Assembly (NCBI GenBank): GCA_002336815.1 | Contig: DDEU01000002.1 | Coordinates: 1 to 64,000 of the forward strand | From: Chitinophagaceae bacterium UBA1946 | GTDB lineage: Bacteria; Bacteroidota; Bacteroidia; Chitinophagales; Chitinophagaceae | Direction: 5' to 3' | DNA length: 64,000 nucleotides | Part shown: positions 25,775-35,600 of the stretch, piece after piece | How the letters are laid out: each line of letters begins with the position of its first letter | Position numbering within the stretch: the stretch's first letter is position 1 | Notes under the pieces: generated by a model | Seen by the model: the letters and a program-made list of their open reading frames with translations, nothing else | The model's database searches: none | Told to the model about the DNA's origin: nothing | Program-made: the position numbers and the translations under genes

Positions 25775-28453
25775 TCAATTTAATTTTACCAGTTCCAGGT
25801 AATCAAGCATCGCTTCATTGATCGTTTCATTCATATTGTCGTTGGCACTGCTGAATGATAAAGTGATGATATGTTTACCAGGGGTTAGCTTTGCCTGCAC
25901 ATCATTACTCAATCCCCAGTTACTCCATTCCTCTTTGCCTCTTTGTGGAAAAACAACAGTACCTGCAAAATGCTGGTCAACCGATAATGTACGGATAGCG
26001 CATTTGTTTTCTGTATTTACGGGACCGTTTCCATTGGCATAACGGAAACGGATAGCGTATAAACCGGGTTGTTTCAATGTTACAGGAATATCCACTGTTC
26101 TTTTCTCTTTTGCATTGATCTCTACAAATCCTTCACCGGAAAAACCTTTATAAGCAAGCATAGAACGCTGCTTTACTGTTTCCATTTCGTACCGGGTGAT
26201 ATCGGTGGCTTTGCTGAACAAAACAGGTTCGCTTGCAAAAGAAGGAACGCCGGTTTTATCCAGCGCAATTACCTGGTATTCGGCACAATCAGCAGTTGCA
26301 ATTGAAAAACTGGTGGCGCTGGTCTTTTGTATTTCCTTTCCATTTTTCAGCACTGAATATTGTTCAGCCTTTTCAACCTGCTGCCAGTTTAGCTTGTTGC
26401 CGGAAAGCGTGACTACAGGATTTGCAGGCGCCGTAACATTTTGTACCTTATTTATTTTACCGCCAGCAACAAATTCATTTGACAACACAATTTTAATATT
26501 GTGCTCACCTTTCAAAGTTGCTGTTACTTCATGTGACATTACAGGCTTACCATCTATTAAAAATGACTTGACCCGGTCACCAAATCCTTCCATCGAAATA
26601 TTCAATACTGCATTCCTGTAACGGAAATTGGTTAATGAACGCACACCTGCCAAAGGCTTCGGCACAAAAGGATGAAGCAGCAATTTATCTACCTGGAATT
26701 CGATTCCAAAGAGCAGTTTTTGCACCATGGCAAGATTGCCCGATAAACTCCAGAGCATATTGCTGGAATTGATCACTGTACCGGCAAAATCACCATTGTC
26801 TGCCACATAGTTTTCCTTATTGGTAAGAAACAAAGCGGCCGGCCGGTAGATAGATGCAATGGATTCCATTACCGATTGCTCATTACCAGCTTTGGCTGAT
26901 GCCAGTGCCCAGTAAGATTGAACAAATGGCCATACCGCATTATTGTGATACGGTGGTATATTGGGTATCTGCGGATAAATGCAGGATATCCCGTAATCCG
27001 TTACCGGTGTTTTGGCAATTACCGATTGTTGTTTGGCATCGGCAATGCCAAACAGGATGCACAGGGCTTCTCCCAATGCTTCTGATCTTGGTGAAATTAT
27101 CTTATAGTTTCTTCCATAGAGGTATTGTGCATAGTATCCTTTGCCGGGCATCCATAAATACCGGTTGATACCGGCTTTTATTTTATTGGCGGCGGTAGTG
27201 TAACGGGCAGCGTCGGCAGGCTTTTTTAAAATTTGGGCCATCTGCGCCAGCACCCTGTTGGCATTGTAATGCACTGCATTTGTTCCCAGGTTTTCTGATT
27301 CGTAAATATCTGCAGGCTGCATCCATTTAGGATAAGTTTGTTCACGCCAGTCGAGGAAGGAAGATTCGCCTTTTACGAGGCCGGTAACTGCATCATAAGC
27401 ATTGCTCCTGTCATCTTCCACGGAGTTTTTTATGATTATATACGACTGCTGCAGCCAGTCTTTATCACCGGTTGCCTTGTAAATTTCAAAGGCTGCAGTT
27501 GCCCATATCATCCTGTCTGTTGAACAGGGGTAGGCGCCACCGGTACCAGTATCCTGGATGATCTTTTTCTTCTTATTTACTTTGCGCAACAGGCTTTTCT
27601 TTGCCACCTCCGGCTGCAGGTGCGCCATTGATAAAATGATGCTGTAGCTGATATCCCTCGTCCACACGCCTGCCCATTCTTTTCCTGTACGGAAGGTACT
27701 GTCGGGTTCTACTGCTTTGATCATTTCTTCAACGCTCATATTGTAAACCGCATCGGCCATGTTATTGCCGGAATGGTATTGCGGAAATGCAGCAATATCT
27801 TTTGATAATTTCCAGTTGGCATCCGTTTGCTTTTCATCTTTCTGGGCGTTGAGCGTTAAAGTTGTTTCATAGATACCATCGCCATCTGCATCTTTTAATT
27901 CAAGACCTTCTTTATTGTGGAGGTTATCAAAGTCCCAATCCATGGGCAAGGTGTTACCAGCCACAAAAAGTCCTTTAAAATCTTCTTTATAAATTTTATC
28001 GCCTTTAAACGTAGTGAAGTACCCCTTCGTTTTAAAATCATTCAATACAGCATTCATATCTACTTTTATCCTGAGCCTGGTATCGGGTTTCAAATAAGTA
28101 TTTGTTTCACCGGTATTGTCCTTAAGCTGCTCGCCAAACTTTATCAGCGGCGTTTCCGCTACTCCATCCACTACATTAAAATGGTGATCAACTCCTGGGA
28201 GCATTTCATTGTCCTTTCCATTCAGGCTGAACTTAAATGCAATCCTGGTACTCTGTAAAAGGTTGGCCGGGCTTTTATAATCCGAAACAATTTCTTTGTC
28301 CGACAATGCCTGTGCTGTATAAGGACCCTGCACTACGCTGTCAGCGTAAATACTGTATGCATTGGTGTGCCAGATAAGTGCCGGATCTTTTTGAGCAGAC
28401 GCCTGCATACCAAACAGCATGGCAAAAATGGAGAATGGGAGTATCGATTTCAT
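25775..28453 (-). CDS. Secreted six-hairpin glycoside hydrolase, family not assigned
   Basis: An 892-residue exported protein (signal MKSILPFSIFAMLFGMQASA; start at 28453 rather than 28483). Residues ~30-230 look like a beta-rich N-terminal domain. Residues ~240-620 form an (alpha/alpha)6 catalytic domain, with glycosidase-like acidic motifs EWAGVWTRDISYS, PCSTDRMIWATAAFE and SFLDWREQTYPKW and a late aromatic motif NAVWPFVQSYWA. The C-terminal ~230 residues include a fibronectin-like stretch and a carbohydrate-binding-like beta-sandwich. It resembles the mannosylglycerate hydrolase-like/rhamnosidase superfamily, but I cannot name the substrate. It is a single gene facing the transketolase half. 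Confidence 0.75.
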   Translation of the reverse strand: MKSILPFSIFAMLFGMQASAQKDPALIWHTNAYSIYADSVVQGPYTAQALSDKEIVSDYKSPANLLQSTRIAFKFSLNGKDNEMLPGVDHHFNVVDGVAETPLIKFGEQLKDNTGETNTYLKPDTRLRIKVDMNAVLNDFKTKGYFTTFKGDKIYKEDFKGLFVAGNTLPMDWDFDNLHNKEGLELKDADGDGIYETTLTLNAQKDEKQTDANWKLSKDIAAFPQYHSGNNMADAVYNMSVEEMIKAVEPDSTFRTGKEWAGVWTRDISYSIILSMAHLQPEVAKKSLLRKVNKKKKIIQDTGTGGAYPCSTDRMIWATAAFEIYKATGDKDWLQQSYIIIKNSVEDDRSNAYDAVTGLVKGESSFLDWREQTYPKWMQPADIYESENLGTNAVHYNANRVLAQMAQILKKPADAARYTTAANKIKAGINRYLWMPGKGYYAQYLYGRNYKIISPRSEALGEALCILFGIADAKQQSVIAKTPVTDYGISCIYPQIPNIPPYHNNAVWPFVQSYWALASAKAGNEQSVMESIASIYRPAALFLTNKENYVADNGDFAGTVINSSNMLWSLSGNLAMVQKLLFGIEFQVDKLLLHPFVPKPLAGVRSLTNFRYRNAVLNISMEGFGDRVKSFLIDGKPVMSHEVTATLKGEHNIKIVLSNEFVAGGKINKVQNVTAPANPVVTLSGNKLNWQQVEKAEQYSVLKNGKEIQKTSATSFSIATADCAEYQVIALDKTGVPSFASEPVLFSKATDITRYEMETVKQRSMLAYKGFSGEGFVEINAKEKRTVDIPVTLKQPGLYAIRFRYANGNGPVNTENKCAIRTLSVDQHFAGTVVFPQRGKEEWSNWGLSNDVQAKLTPGKHIITLSFSSANDNMNETINEAMLDYLELVKLN

Positions 28454-28501
28454 ATAAGCTGATTTTGGAATTATTGTACACATTAATAAGCAGGGAAGGA
28501 T

Positions 28502-29137
28502 CTACTTTTTGGGATCAGATTCATCCACATTGGTTACACCGCCACTTACTGCAAATTTCATTGTTTGTGTAGCACTGATATTGGTGATGGGCCTTACCCT
28601 TGACTTCGGGATGATATACACATTGCCAGCCACAGAGTATGCCATAGGAACATACACGGCGATGTACTCTTTTAAACCGAACTCTTCCATGTTTTCCTGT
28701 GTTATAAATCCAACCCTCCACACATCATTGTCATCTACATTGGCCAGTACATTTTGGGTGAACTTCTTTTTTTCACCGGCAAAGGCCTCAAAAAAATCTT
28801 TCAGGGTAGAATAGATGAATTTGATACCGGGCGTTTTTTCCAGCAACTGTTCAAAAACATCCACCACTTTACTGAAAATATAGGATGAGGAAATATACCC
28901 GATCAGCAATACAAATGCTATTACGATGATAAAGCCCACCCCGGGTATGCGCCGGATATGGCCTTCCGCATCTTCCATCAAAGAAGGAACGATACTGTGT
29001 ACCGCATTGGGCAGGATGCCGTCAATAAAATTAAAGACAGCTGTAATGGCCCATATCGTGATGGTGATGGGAGCCAGTACCAATATGCCCTGCAGGAAAT
29101 ACTGAAACAGCTTGCGGTAATTAAAGGTGGTTTTCAT
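28502..29137 (-). CDS. DUF502-family membrane protein
   Basis: A 211-residue protein with two N-terminal membrane helices (residues ~15-35 and ~65-90) separated by a short loop, followed by a soluble domain with the family-typical stretch EKTPGIKFIYSTLKDFF and a later AVYVPMAYSVAGNVYIIP. DUF502 proteins are widespread and uncharacterised in bacteria. It is divergent from the efflux operon and has its own -7 element. Confidence 0.85.
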   Translation of the reverse strand: MKTTFNYRKLFQYFLQGILVLAPITITIWAITAVFNFIDGILPNAVHSIVPSLMEDAEGHIRRIPGVGFIIVIAFVLLIGYISSSYIFSKVVDVFEQLLEKTPGIKFIYSTLKDFFEAFAGEKKKFTQNVLANVDDNDVWRVGFITQENMEEFGLKEYIAVYVPMAYSVAGNVYIIPKSRVRPITNISATQTMKFAVSGGVTNVDESDPKK

Positions 29138-29156
29138 AATTACTCTTTTTACCGGT

Positions 29157-29164
29157 CAAAGATA
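29157..29164 (-). promoter_or_regulatory. -7 element of the DUF502 gene
   Basis: TATCTTTG on the minus strand, a perfect TAnnTTTG match 19 nt before the ATG. No good -33 element is found at 19 bp. Confidence 0.5.
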
Positions 29165-29226
29165 ACTCATTCAGAACAGCAGTACCACAATGAACAGATT
29201 GTTATGAATGGCAAAAATAATGGATG

Positions 29227-29252
29227 GAAACTTTGGCAACGATAAAAGTTTC
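29227..29252. promoter_or_regulatory. Candidate TetR operator (8-bp inverted repeat)
   Basis: GAAACTTT (29227-29234) and AAAGTTTC (29245-29252) are perfect inverted arms around a 10-bp centre. The repeat covers the -33 element and ends 2 bp before the -7 element, so a bound dimer would block RNA polymerase. Size and position fit an operator for the TetR-type repressor encoded immediately downstream. Confidence 0.6.
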
Positions 29253-29262
29253 TGTAGTTTTG
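29232..29262 (+). promoter_or_regulatory. Consensus promoter of the TetR-efflux operon
   Basis: TTTG (29232-29235), a 19-bp spacer, and TAGTTTTG (29255-29262) match the Bacteroidota consensus TTTG-N19-TAnnTTTG exactly. It is 18 nt before the tetR-like start. Confidence 0.75.
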
Positions 29263-29280
29263 TGCCCGATATTTGATGTT

Positions 29281-29916
29281 ATGGAAATCACAGACAGAAT
29301 AAAACTGAAAGCGCACGACCTGGTGATGCAATATGGCATCCGCAGCGTAAGCATGGATGATATTGCCGGCGCCCTGGGCATGAGCAAAAAAACCATCTAC
29401 CAATATTTTGCCGATAAGGATGAACTGGTGGAAGCAGTGATTGCAGACAAAATCAACGTGAACCAGGATTGCTGTATGCACGACCGGGCGAGCGCCAGGG
29501 ACGCCGTTCATGAAGTATTCCTGGCGATAGAAATGATGCAGGACATGTTTGAGAATATGAACCCGGCGGTGCTGTACGACATGGAGAAATTTCACCCCAG
29601 GGCCTATGCCCATTTTACGCAGCACAAATCCACCTTCCTGTATAAGATCCTTAAGGAAAACCTTGAAAGAGGTATTAAAGAAGAACTCTACAGGCCGGAT
29701 ATTGACATTGATGTAATGGTGCGGTTGCGGCTCGAAAGTATGATGCTTGCATTTAACCAACATGTATTTCCGCAGAACAAATACAACATGGTGCATGTGG
29801 AAACGGAATTAACCGAACATTTTCTTTTTGGAGTTGCATCACAAAAAGGACACAAATTGATCTTAAAATACCAACAAGAGCGAATAAAAAAGAACACGAA
29901 TGAGAAAAGAAACTAA
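29281..29916 (+). CDS. TetR/AcrR-family transcriptional regulator
   Basis: A 211-residue regulator. The N-terminal helix-turn-helix is clear: VSMDDIAGALGMSKKTIYQYF at residues ~23-43, followed by the usual KDELVEAVI helix. The rest is a helical ligand-binding domain with no recognisable specificity. The ATG at 29281 is used; an upstream start at 29224 would lie within the promoter. It overlaps the following TolC-like gene by 17 nt, showing one operon, so it probably represses its own efflux pump through the inverted repeat at 29227-29252. Confidence 0.9.
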   Translation: MEITDRIKLKAHDLVMQYGIRSVSMDDIAGALGMSKKTIYQYFADKDELVEAVIADKINVNQDCCMHDRASARDAVHEVFLAIEMMQDMFENMNPAVLYDMEKFHPRAYAHFTQHKSTFLYKILKENLERGIKEELYRPDIDIDVMVRLRLESMMLAFNQHVFPQNKYNMVHVETELTEHFLFGVASQKGHKLILKYQQERIKKNTNEKRN

Positions 29917-31306
29917 TGCCGTATTAACTGCTGCTATGGCTTTATTGCTGATAGCGGCAAAACAAACTTCCGCACAGGGCAAACATGATTTTTCATTAAA
30001 GCAAACAGTGGATTACGGACTGAAAAATGCAGTGCAGGTAAAAAATGCATTGCTGGATGTTAAAATTCAGCAGCAAATAAACCGGGAAATTACAGCGGCG
30101 GCATACCCGCAACTGAACGGCAGCATTGGAGCCACACACTACTTTAATATCGCCGTAACAACTCTACCAAACTTTATTAGTCCGGCCACTTACCAGGTAC
30201 TGATCGATCAGGGTGTAAAAGATGGCAATGGACAGCCTATTACAACGCCTGCCGGTGGTTTTGGAAATATAGCAGCACAGTTTGGTGTACCCTGGACAGC
30301 AAATGGTGGCTTAGATATGTCCCAGATATTATTTGACGGGCAGGTTTTCGTGGGGCTGCAGGCGAGGACTACGGCAATGGATGTGGCCAACAAAACTGCC
30401 GCCGTAACTACAGAGCAAATCAATGCCAACATTCAGAAAATTTATTACCAACTGGTGGTAGGTCAGAAACAACTGGGCAGTATCCAGGCCAACATCGACC
30501 GATTGGAAAAACTGTTGCACGACACAAAAGAGATCTACAAAAATGGTTTCGCAGAAAAACTGGATGTAGATAAAGTGCAGGTACAATTAAATAACCTGAA
30601 TACAGAGAAAGAAAAAATACTCAACCAGTTGAATGCGGGCAATGCAGGACTGAAATTCCTAATCAACATGCCGCAGAAAGATACGTTGACATTAACGGAT
30701 GGATTAACCGATGATGATGTAAAGGCAAACATATTGGATAGTTCATATAATTACGGCGACCGCAAAGACATTCAGTTGCTGACTGCTGTAAGTAAACTCA
30801 ATGGTTTTAATGTGAAGCGTTACCAGTTGAGCAGAATCCCAACCATTGCGGCCTTCGGTTCTTACTCAAAAAACGCACAGCGAAACAAGTTTGATTTCTT
30901 TGGAGCAGGTGATTGGTTTACAACATCACTTGTGGGAGTAAAAATTTCAGTGCCCATTTTTGATGGCTTTGCCAGGAGGGCAAAAATTGAAAATGCCAGG
31001 CTGACGCTGGAAAAATCGAACAACAATTTGCAGCAGGCAAAAGAAAACATGGATTACGAGGCTGCTACCATCAGGATGAAGATAAAGACGGCTATACTTA
31101 CGCTGGATAATCAAAAACAAAATATAAAACTCGCAGAAGAAGTTTATAACAGTACCAGGAAAAAATATGAACAGGGACTCGGCAGCAACCAGGAAATTTA
31201 TACCGCACAGGCAGAATTAACAGTGGCTCAAAATAATTATTACAACGCCCTGTATGATGCCATCGTAGCCAGGATCGATTACCTGAAAGCTACCGGAAAA
31301 CTATAA
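29900..31306 (+). CDS. TolC-family outer-membrane efflux channel
   Basis: A 468-residue protein with a signal peptide (ending KQTSAQ) and two long repeated coiled-coil stretches typical of TolC channels, e.g. residues ~185-240 (QLGSIQANIDRLEKLLHDTK) and ~370-440 (NNLQQAKENMDYEAATIR), with outer-membrane strand segments between. It forms the exit duct of the tripartite pump with the adaptor and RND permease encoded next. Its start lies inside the end of the TetR-type gene, suggesting translational coupling. Confidence 0.9.
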   Translation: MRKETNAVLTAAMALLLIAAKQTSAQGKHDFSLKQTVDYGLKNAVQVKNALLDVKIQQQINREITAAAYPQLNGSIGATHYFNIAVTTLPNFISPATYQVLIDQGVKDGNGQPITTPAGGFGNIAAQFGVPWTANGGLDMSQILFDGQVFVGLQARTTAMDVANKTAAVTTEQINANIQKIYYQLVVGQKQLGSIQANIDRLEKLLHDTKEIYKNGFAEKLDVDKVQVQLNNLNTEKEKILNQLNAGNAGLKFLINMPQKDTLTLTDGLTDDDVKANILDSSYNYGDRKDIQLLTAVSKLNGFNVKRYQLSRIPTIAAFGSYSKNAQRNKFDFFGAGDWFTTSLVGVKISVPIFDGFARRAKIENARLTLEKSNNNLQQAKENMDYEAATIRMKIKTAILTLDNQKQNIKLAEEVYNSTRKKYEQGLGSNQEIYTAQAELTVAQNNYYNALYDAIVARIDYLKATGKL

Positions 31307-31340
31307 TCAACATTACTATCAACCAATTAACAATACAACA

Positions 31341-32540
31341 ATGAAATTATATTTAACAACAGGCCTGGCAGCAATACTATTATTGTCATCCTGCGGCAGC
31401 AGTAAGAAAGATGACAACGCCGTTTTGAATGATAAAAAAGTGAAGCTGGAAAAATTAAAAAAACAGCAGGACGATATCAACAAACAGGTCTCTGCCCTTG
31501 AAACCGAAATAACAAAACTTGACACCAGCGCCGCCAACTCACACAAAACTAAACTGGTGGCCGTACAAACATTGGTGGCCGGTGACTTTACGCACTACAT
31601 AGAATTACAGGGCAAGATAGATGGTGAAAATATTTCTTACATCGCTCCCAGGGGACAGGGTGGATTGGTAAAATCAGTTCTGGTAAAACAGGGCGATCAT
31701 GTAAACAAGGGACAGTTATTGTTAAGACTGGATGATGCAGTGCTTAGGCAGCAGGTTGCTGCAGTCCGCCAGCAGATGGAGGGCGTTAAAACCCAGCTCA
31801 CGCTGGCAAAAAGTATCTACCAGCGACAAAGTAACCTGTGGGCACAGGGCATTGGTTCCGAAGTGCAGCTACTTACTTATAAAACAAATGCTGCTGCATT
31901 GGAAGACCAGTTGTCTGCGATAGCAGAACAGGTAAAACTGGCACAGGAGCAGTTAAACACTACTAATGTGTACAGCGATGTAAGTGGTGTGGCAGATATC
32001 GTAAACATCAGGGTAGGTGAACAGTTTGTAGGACAAACAACCGCCGGGCCACAAATAAAAATTGTAAACAATACTGCTCTTAAAGTGGTAGGGAATATCC
32101 CGGAAAATTACCTGGGAACAGTGAGTAAAGGCAGTCCTGTAATTGTACAGCTACCAGACGTAAATAAAACATTCAATGTGTCGGTAAGTTTTGTAGGCGC
32201 ATCAATTGATGCCATCAACAGGGGCTTCGTTGTTGAATCGAAATTGCCCGGCGACCCGGCTTTAAAACCTAACCAGATCGCTTTGATGAAGATCAAAGAT
32301 TATGCAGCGGCCAATGCCATTTCTGTTCCGCTGAACACATTGCAAAACGATGATAAGGGAAAATTCGTAATGGTAGCCAGCACTGAAAATGGCAAGCTGG
32401 TCGCAAGAAAACGGCCGGTTACCATCGGCCAACTCAACGGCGATGTGCTCGAGATCAAATCTGGTTTAAAAGCAGGTGATGTGTTGGTGACAGAAGGTTT
32501 TGCAAGTTTGTATGAAGGCCAGTTCCTTACATTGAAATAA
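31341..32540 (+). CDS. RND efflux periplasmic adaptor (membrane-fusion protein), lipoprotein
   Basis: A 399-residue HlyD/AcrA-type adaptor linking the RND permease to the outer-membrane channel. The lipobox is LLLSSC (Cys18), so it is anchored in the membrane. A Lys/Gln-rich coiled coil at residues ~30-60 precedes the usual barrel-sandwich (lipoyl) half containing GGLVKSVLVKQGDHVNKGQ, an alpha-hairpin, the second lipoyl half, and C-terminal beta-barrel domains. It lies 34 nt after the TolC-type gene and 129 nt before the permease gene. Confidence 0.92.
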   Translation: MKLYLTTGLAAILLLSSCGSSKKDDNAVLNDKKVKLEKLKKQQDDINKQVSALETEITKLDTSAANSHKTKLVAVQTLVAGDFTHYIELQGKIDGENISYIAPRGQGGLVKSVLVKQGDHVNKGQLLLRLDDAVLRQQVAAVRQQMEGVKTQLTLAKSIYQRQSNLWAQGIGSEVQLLTYKTNAAALEDQLSAIAEQVKLAQEQLNTTNVYSDVSGVADIVNIRVGEQFVGQTTAGPQIKIVNNTALKVVGNIPENYLGTVSKGSPVIVQLPDVNKTFNVSVSFVGASIDAINRGFVVESKLPGDPALKPNQIALMKIKDYAAANAISVPLNTLQNDDKGKFVMVASTENGKLVARKRPVTIGQLNGDVLEIKSGLKAGDVLVTEGFASLYEGQFLTLK

Positions 32541-32669
32541 CCTCCATTAGAAATCTTAAGAGGCAGGAATGGCCTGGCTGAAAATGATTTTCACGGCTGT
32601 TAAGCCTGCGATAAAACTAACCGCATCTCCGCATCATTTTTAAGGAGCGGAAACAGATAAAACTATTGT

Positions 32670-35600
32670 ATGAGTGTACTAGAAAACATAACCGAAAAAT
32701 TTAAGGAGTTTAAACCAACCTCCTGGAGCATCAGCAACAAAACCTCTATTTACCTGGTGATGTTATTTGTGTCGCTGGCGGGTATTTACCAGTTCATGAC
32801 CCTGCCCAAGGAGCAGTTTCCTGATATTGTGATACCCACCATATATGTGCAAACCATTTATGTTGGTAATTCACCAAAGGATATCGAGAACCTGGTAACA
32901 AGACCTATAGAAAAGCAGATCAAGGGAATTACCGGTGCCAAGATCAAAAAATTTACCAGCACCTCACAGCAGGACTATTCAGCGATCGTGGTTGAATTTG
33001 ACACAAAAGTAAAAACAGACATTGCGCTGCAAAAAGTTAAAGATGCGATCGACAAGGCCAAGCAGGATTTGCCGACCGATCTTACGCAGGAGCCCACAGC
33101 GCTGGAAGTAAACCTGAGCGACCAGCCCATCATGTATGTGAACCTGAGCGGCGATTATGATATGGTGCGGCTGAAAACATTTGCAGATGATCTGAAAGAT
33201 AAGCTGGAAGATCTTCCGCAGATCAACAGGATCGATATTGTGGGTGCACCGGAAAGAGAGTTCCAGATAAATGTAGACAATTACAGGATGCAGACAGCGG
33301 GCATTACATTCGATGATATCGCCAATGCAGTAGCAAGAGAGAACATGGATATTTCCGGTGGATTGCTGGATGTAGGTTCAATGAAACGAAACCTGCAGTT
33401 AAAAGGACAATTTCACACTTCTTATGATATTGAAAAAGTACTGGTCCGCAATACCGGCGGCGCTCCCATTTATTTAAAAGACATTGCAGAAATCAAAGAC
33501 ACTACCAAAGCTGCCGAAAGTTTTGCCAGGCTCGACGGCAAGAACGTTGTTACGCTGAACATCATCAAACGCAGTGGTGAAAACCTGATAGAAACAAGTG
33601 AAGGTGTTAAAAAAACGGTAGAAGAAGGTAAAGGTGTATTGTATCCAACCAACCTTAAAACAGTGATCACCGGCGACCAGAGTATTAAAACAAAAAGCTC
33701 TTTTACCGACCTGGTGAATTCTATCGTGATCGGGTTTATACTGGTATTGATCGTACTCATGTTTTTTATGGGTGTAACCAATGCCTTCTTTGTGGCCCTG
33801 TCTGTTCCGCTGAGCATGTTTGTAGCCTTCGTTTTTTTGCCTGGTGCCGACCTCATCGTTGGTACGCATGTAACGCTCAACTTTATTGTGTTGTTTGCCC
33901 TGCTGTTTGGGCTGGGTATTATTGTAGATGATGCCATTGTGGTGATAGAAAATACCCATCGCATTTTCGTAGATGGTAAAGGAAAGATCCCCATCAATAC
34001 GGCCACCAAAATGGCGGCAGGGGAAGTGTTTGTGCCGGTGCTTGCCGGAACACTCACTACGCTGGCACCCTTTTTCCCGCTGTTATTCTGGCCGGGCATC
34101 ATTGGGCGTTTTATGGTGTATCTCCCTACCATGCTTATTTTTACCCTGGCAGCTTCATTGGTAGTTGCATTCATCATGAACCCGGTATTTGCGGTTGACT
34201 TTATGAATCACCCCGAATCGGATAAGAAAGAGCCCAAATCTGCCATCTTTAAAAAACCTGGTTTCTGGATACCCATCGCTGCCGGTATTTTACTCGACCT
34301 GTCAGGCGCCACCTTCCTGGGGAACCTGCTTATTTTCTTTATGTTTTTGGTATTGCTGAACAGGTATTTTATCAACGATGCCATTCACTATTTTCAAAAT
34401 CATGCATTGCCGTGGATCATGGGGCATTATGAAAGTTTGCTTCGCTGGGCCTTAAAAGGGTGGAGACCTGTTCATTTATTACTCGGTATTGTTGGTGTGC
34501 TTATATTATCGGTAGTTATATTTGGTATCTCAATGAATAGCGGCCGTGTGGGGGTTGTTTTCTTTCCACAGGGTGATCCCAACCAATTGTACGTATACCT
34601 CAAACTGCCTGTAGGAACAAGCGTTGAGTATACCGACTCTGTAACCAGGCTGCTGGAAAAAAGAGTGAATAAGGTATTGGGGGTTGATCCTGAAACAGGC
34701 AAGACAAACCCGGTTGTAGAAAGTGTGATCAGCAATGTGGCCATCGGGGCCAGCGATCCTGCATCAGGTGATAGAAGTACCAGGAGCGAACTGGGCAGGG
34801 TGCAGGTATCGTTTGTAGAATACGAGAAAAGACATGGTGTATCTACCAGGCCTTATCTCGACCAGATCAGGGCAGAGATGAAGGGCATACCGGGGGCAGA
34901 GATCAGTGTGGCGCAGGAAAGCAGTGGCCCACCAACCGATCCTCCCATCAATATCGAAATTGCAAGTGAAGATTTTGACGGGCTGGTTAAAACAGCGGTG
35001 AATCTTAAAAATTACCTCGACTCGATACAGGTGCCGGGTGTGGAAGAATTAAAAATGGATGTAGACCTCAATAACCCGGAGATCACCTTAACGGTTGACA
35101 GGGAAAGAGCATTGATACAGGGCGTATCTTCTGCACAGATCGGCCAAACCATCCGTACCGGGTTATTTGGAAGGGAAGTTTCAAAAATAAAGGAAGGAAA
35201 AGATGAATATAAAATTCAGTTGCGCAATAATGAGATGCAACGGAAAGATTTGAGTAACCTGCTCAATATGCGGGTGAGTTTCCGTGATATGGCAACCGGG
35301 TCTACAAAGAATATTCCTATCAGTGCACTGGTAAAAATTGAACCTACCAGCACTTTCGGAAGTGTAAAACGTAAAAATCAAAAACGGTTGATCACCCTCC
35401 GCTCCAATGTACTCACCACAAAGGGATACAATGCTACCGGGGTAAACCTGGTGATCGCCAACCACATTGCGGCATTTAAAAATACAGCCGATGGTGTTAC
35501 CATCAAGCAAACCGGCGAGGGTGAACAGCAGGCAGAAACCGGCGCCTTCCTTTTATCTGCCCTTGTGATTGCATTGATGATCATTTTGTTTGTACTGGTG

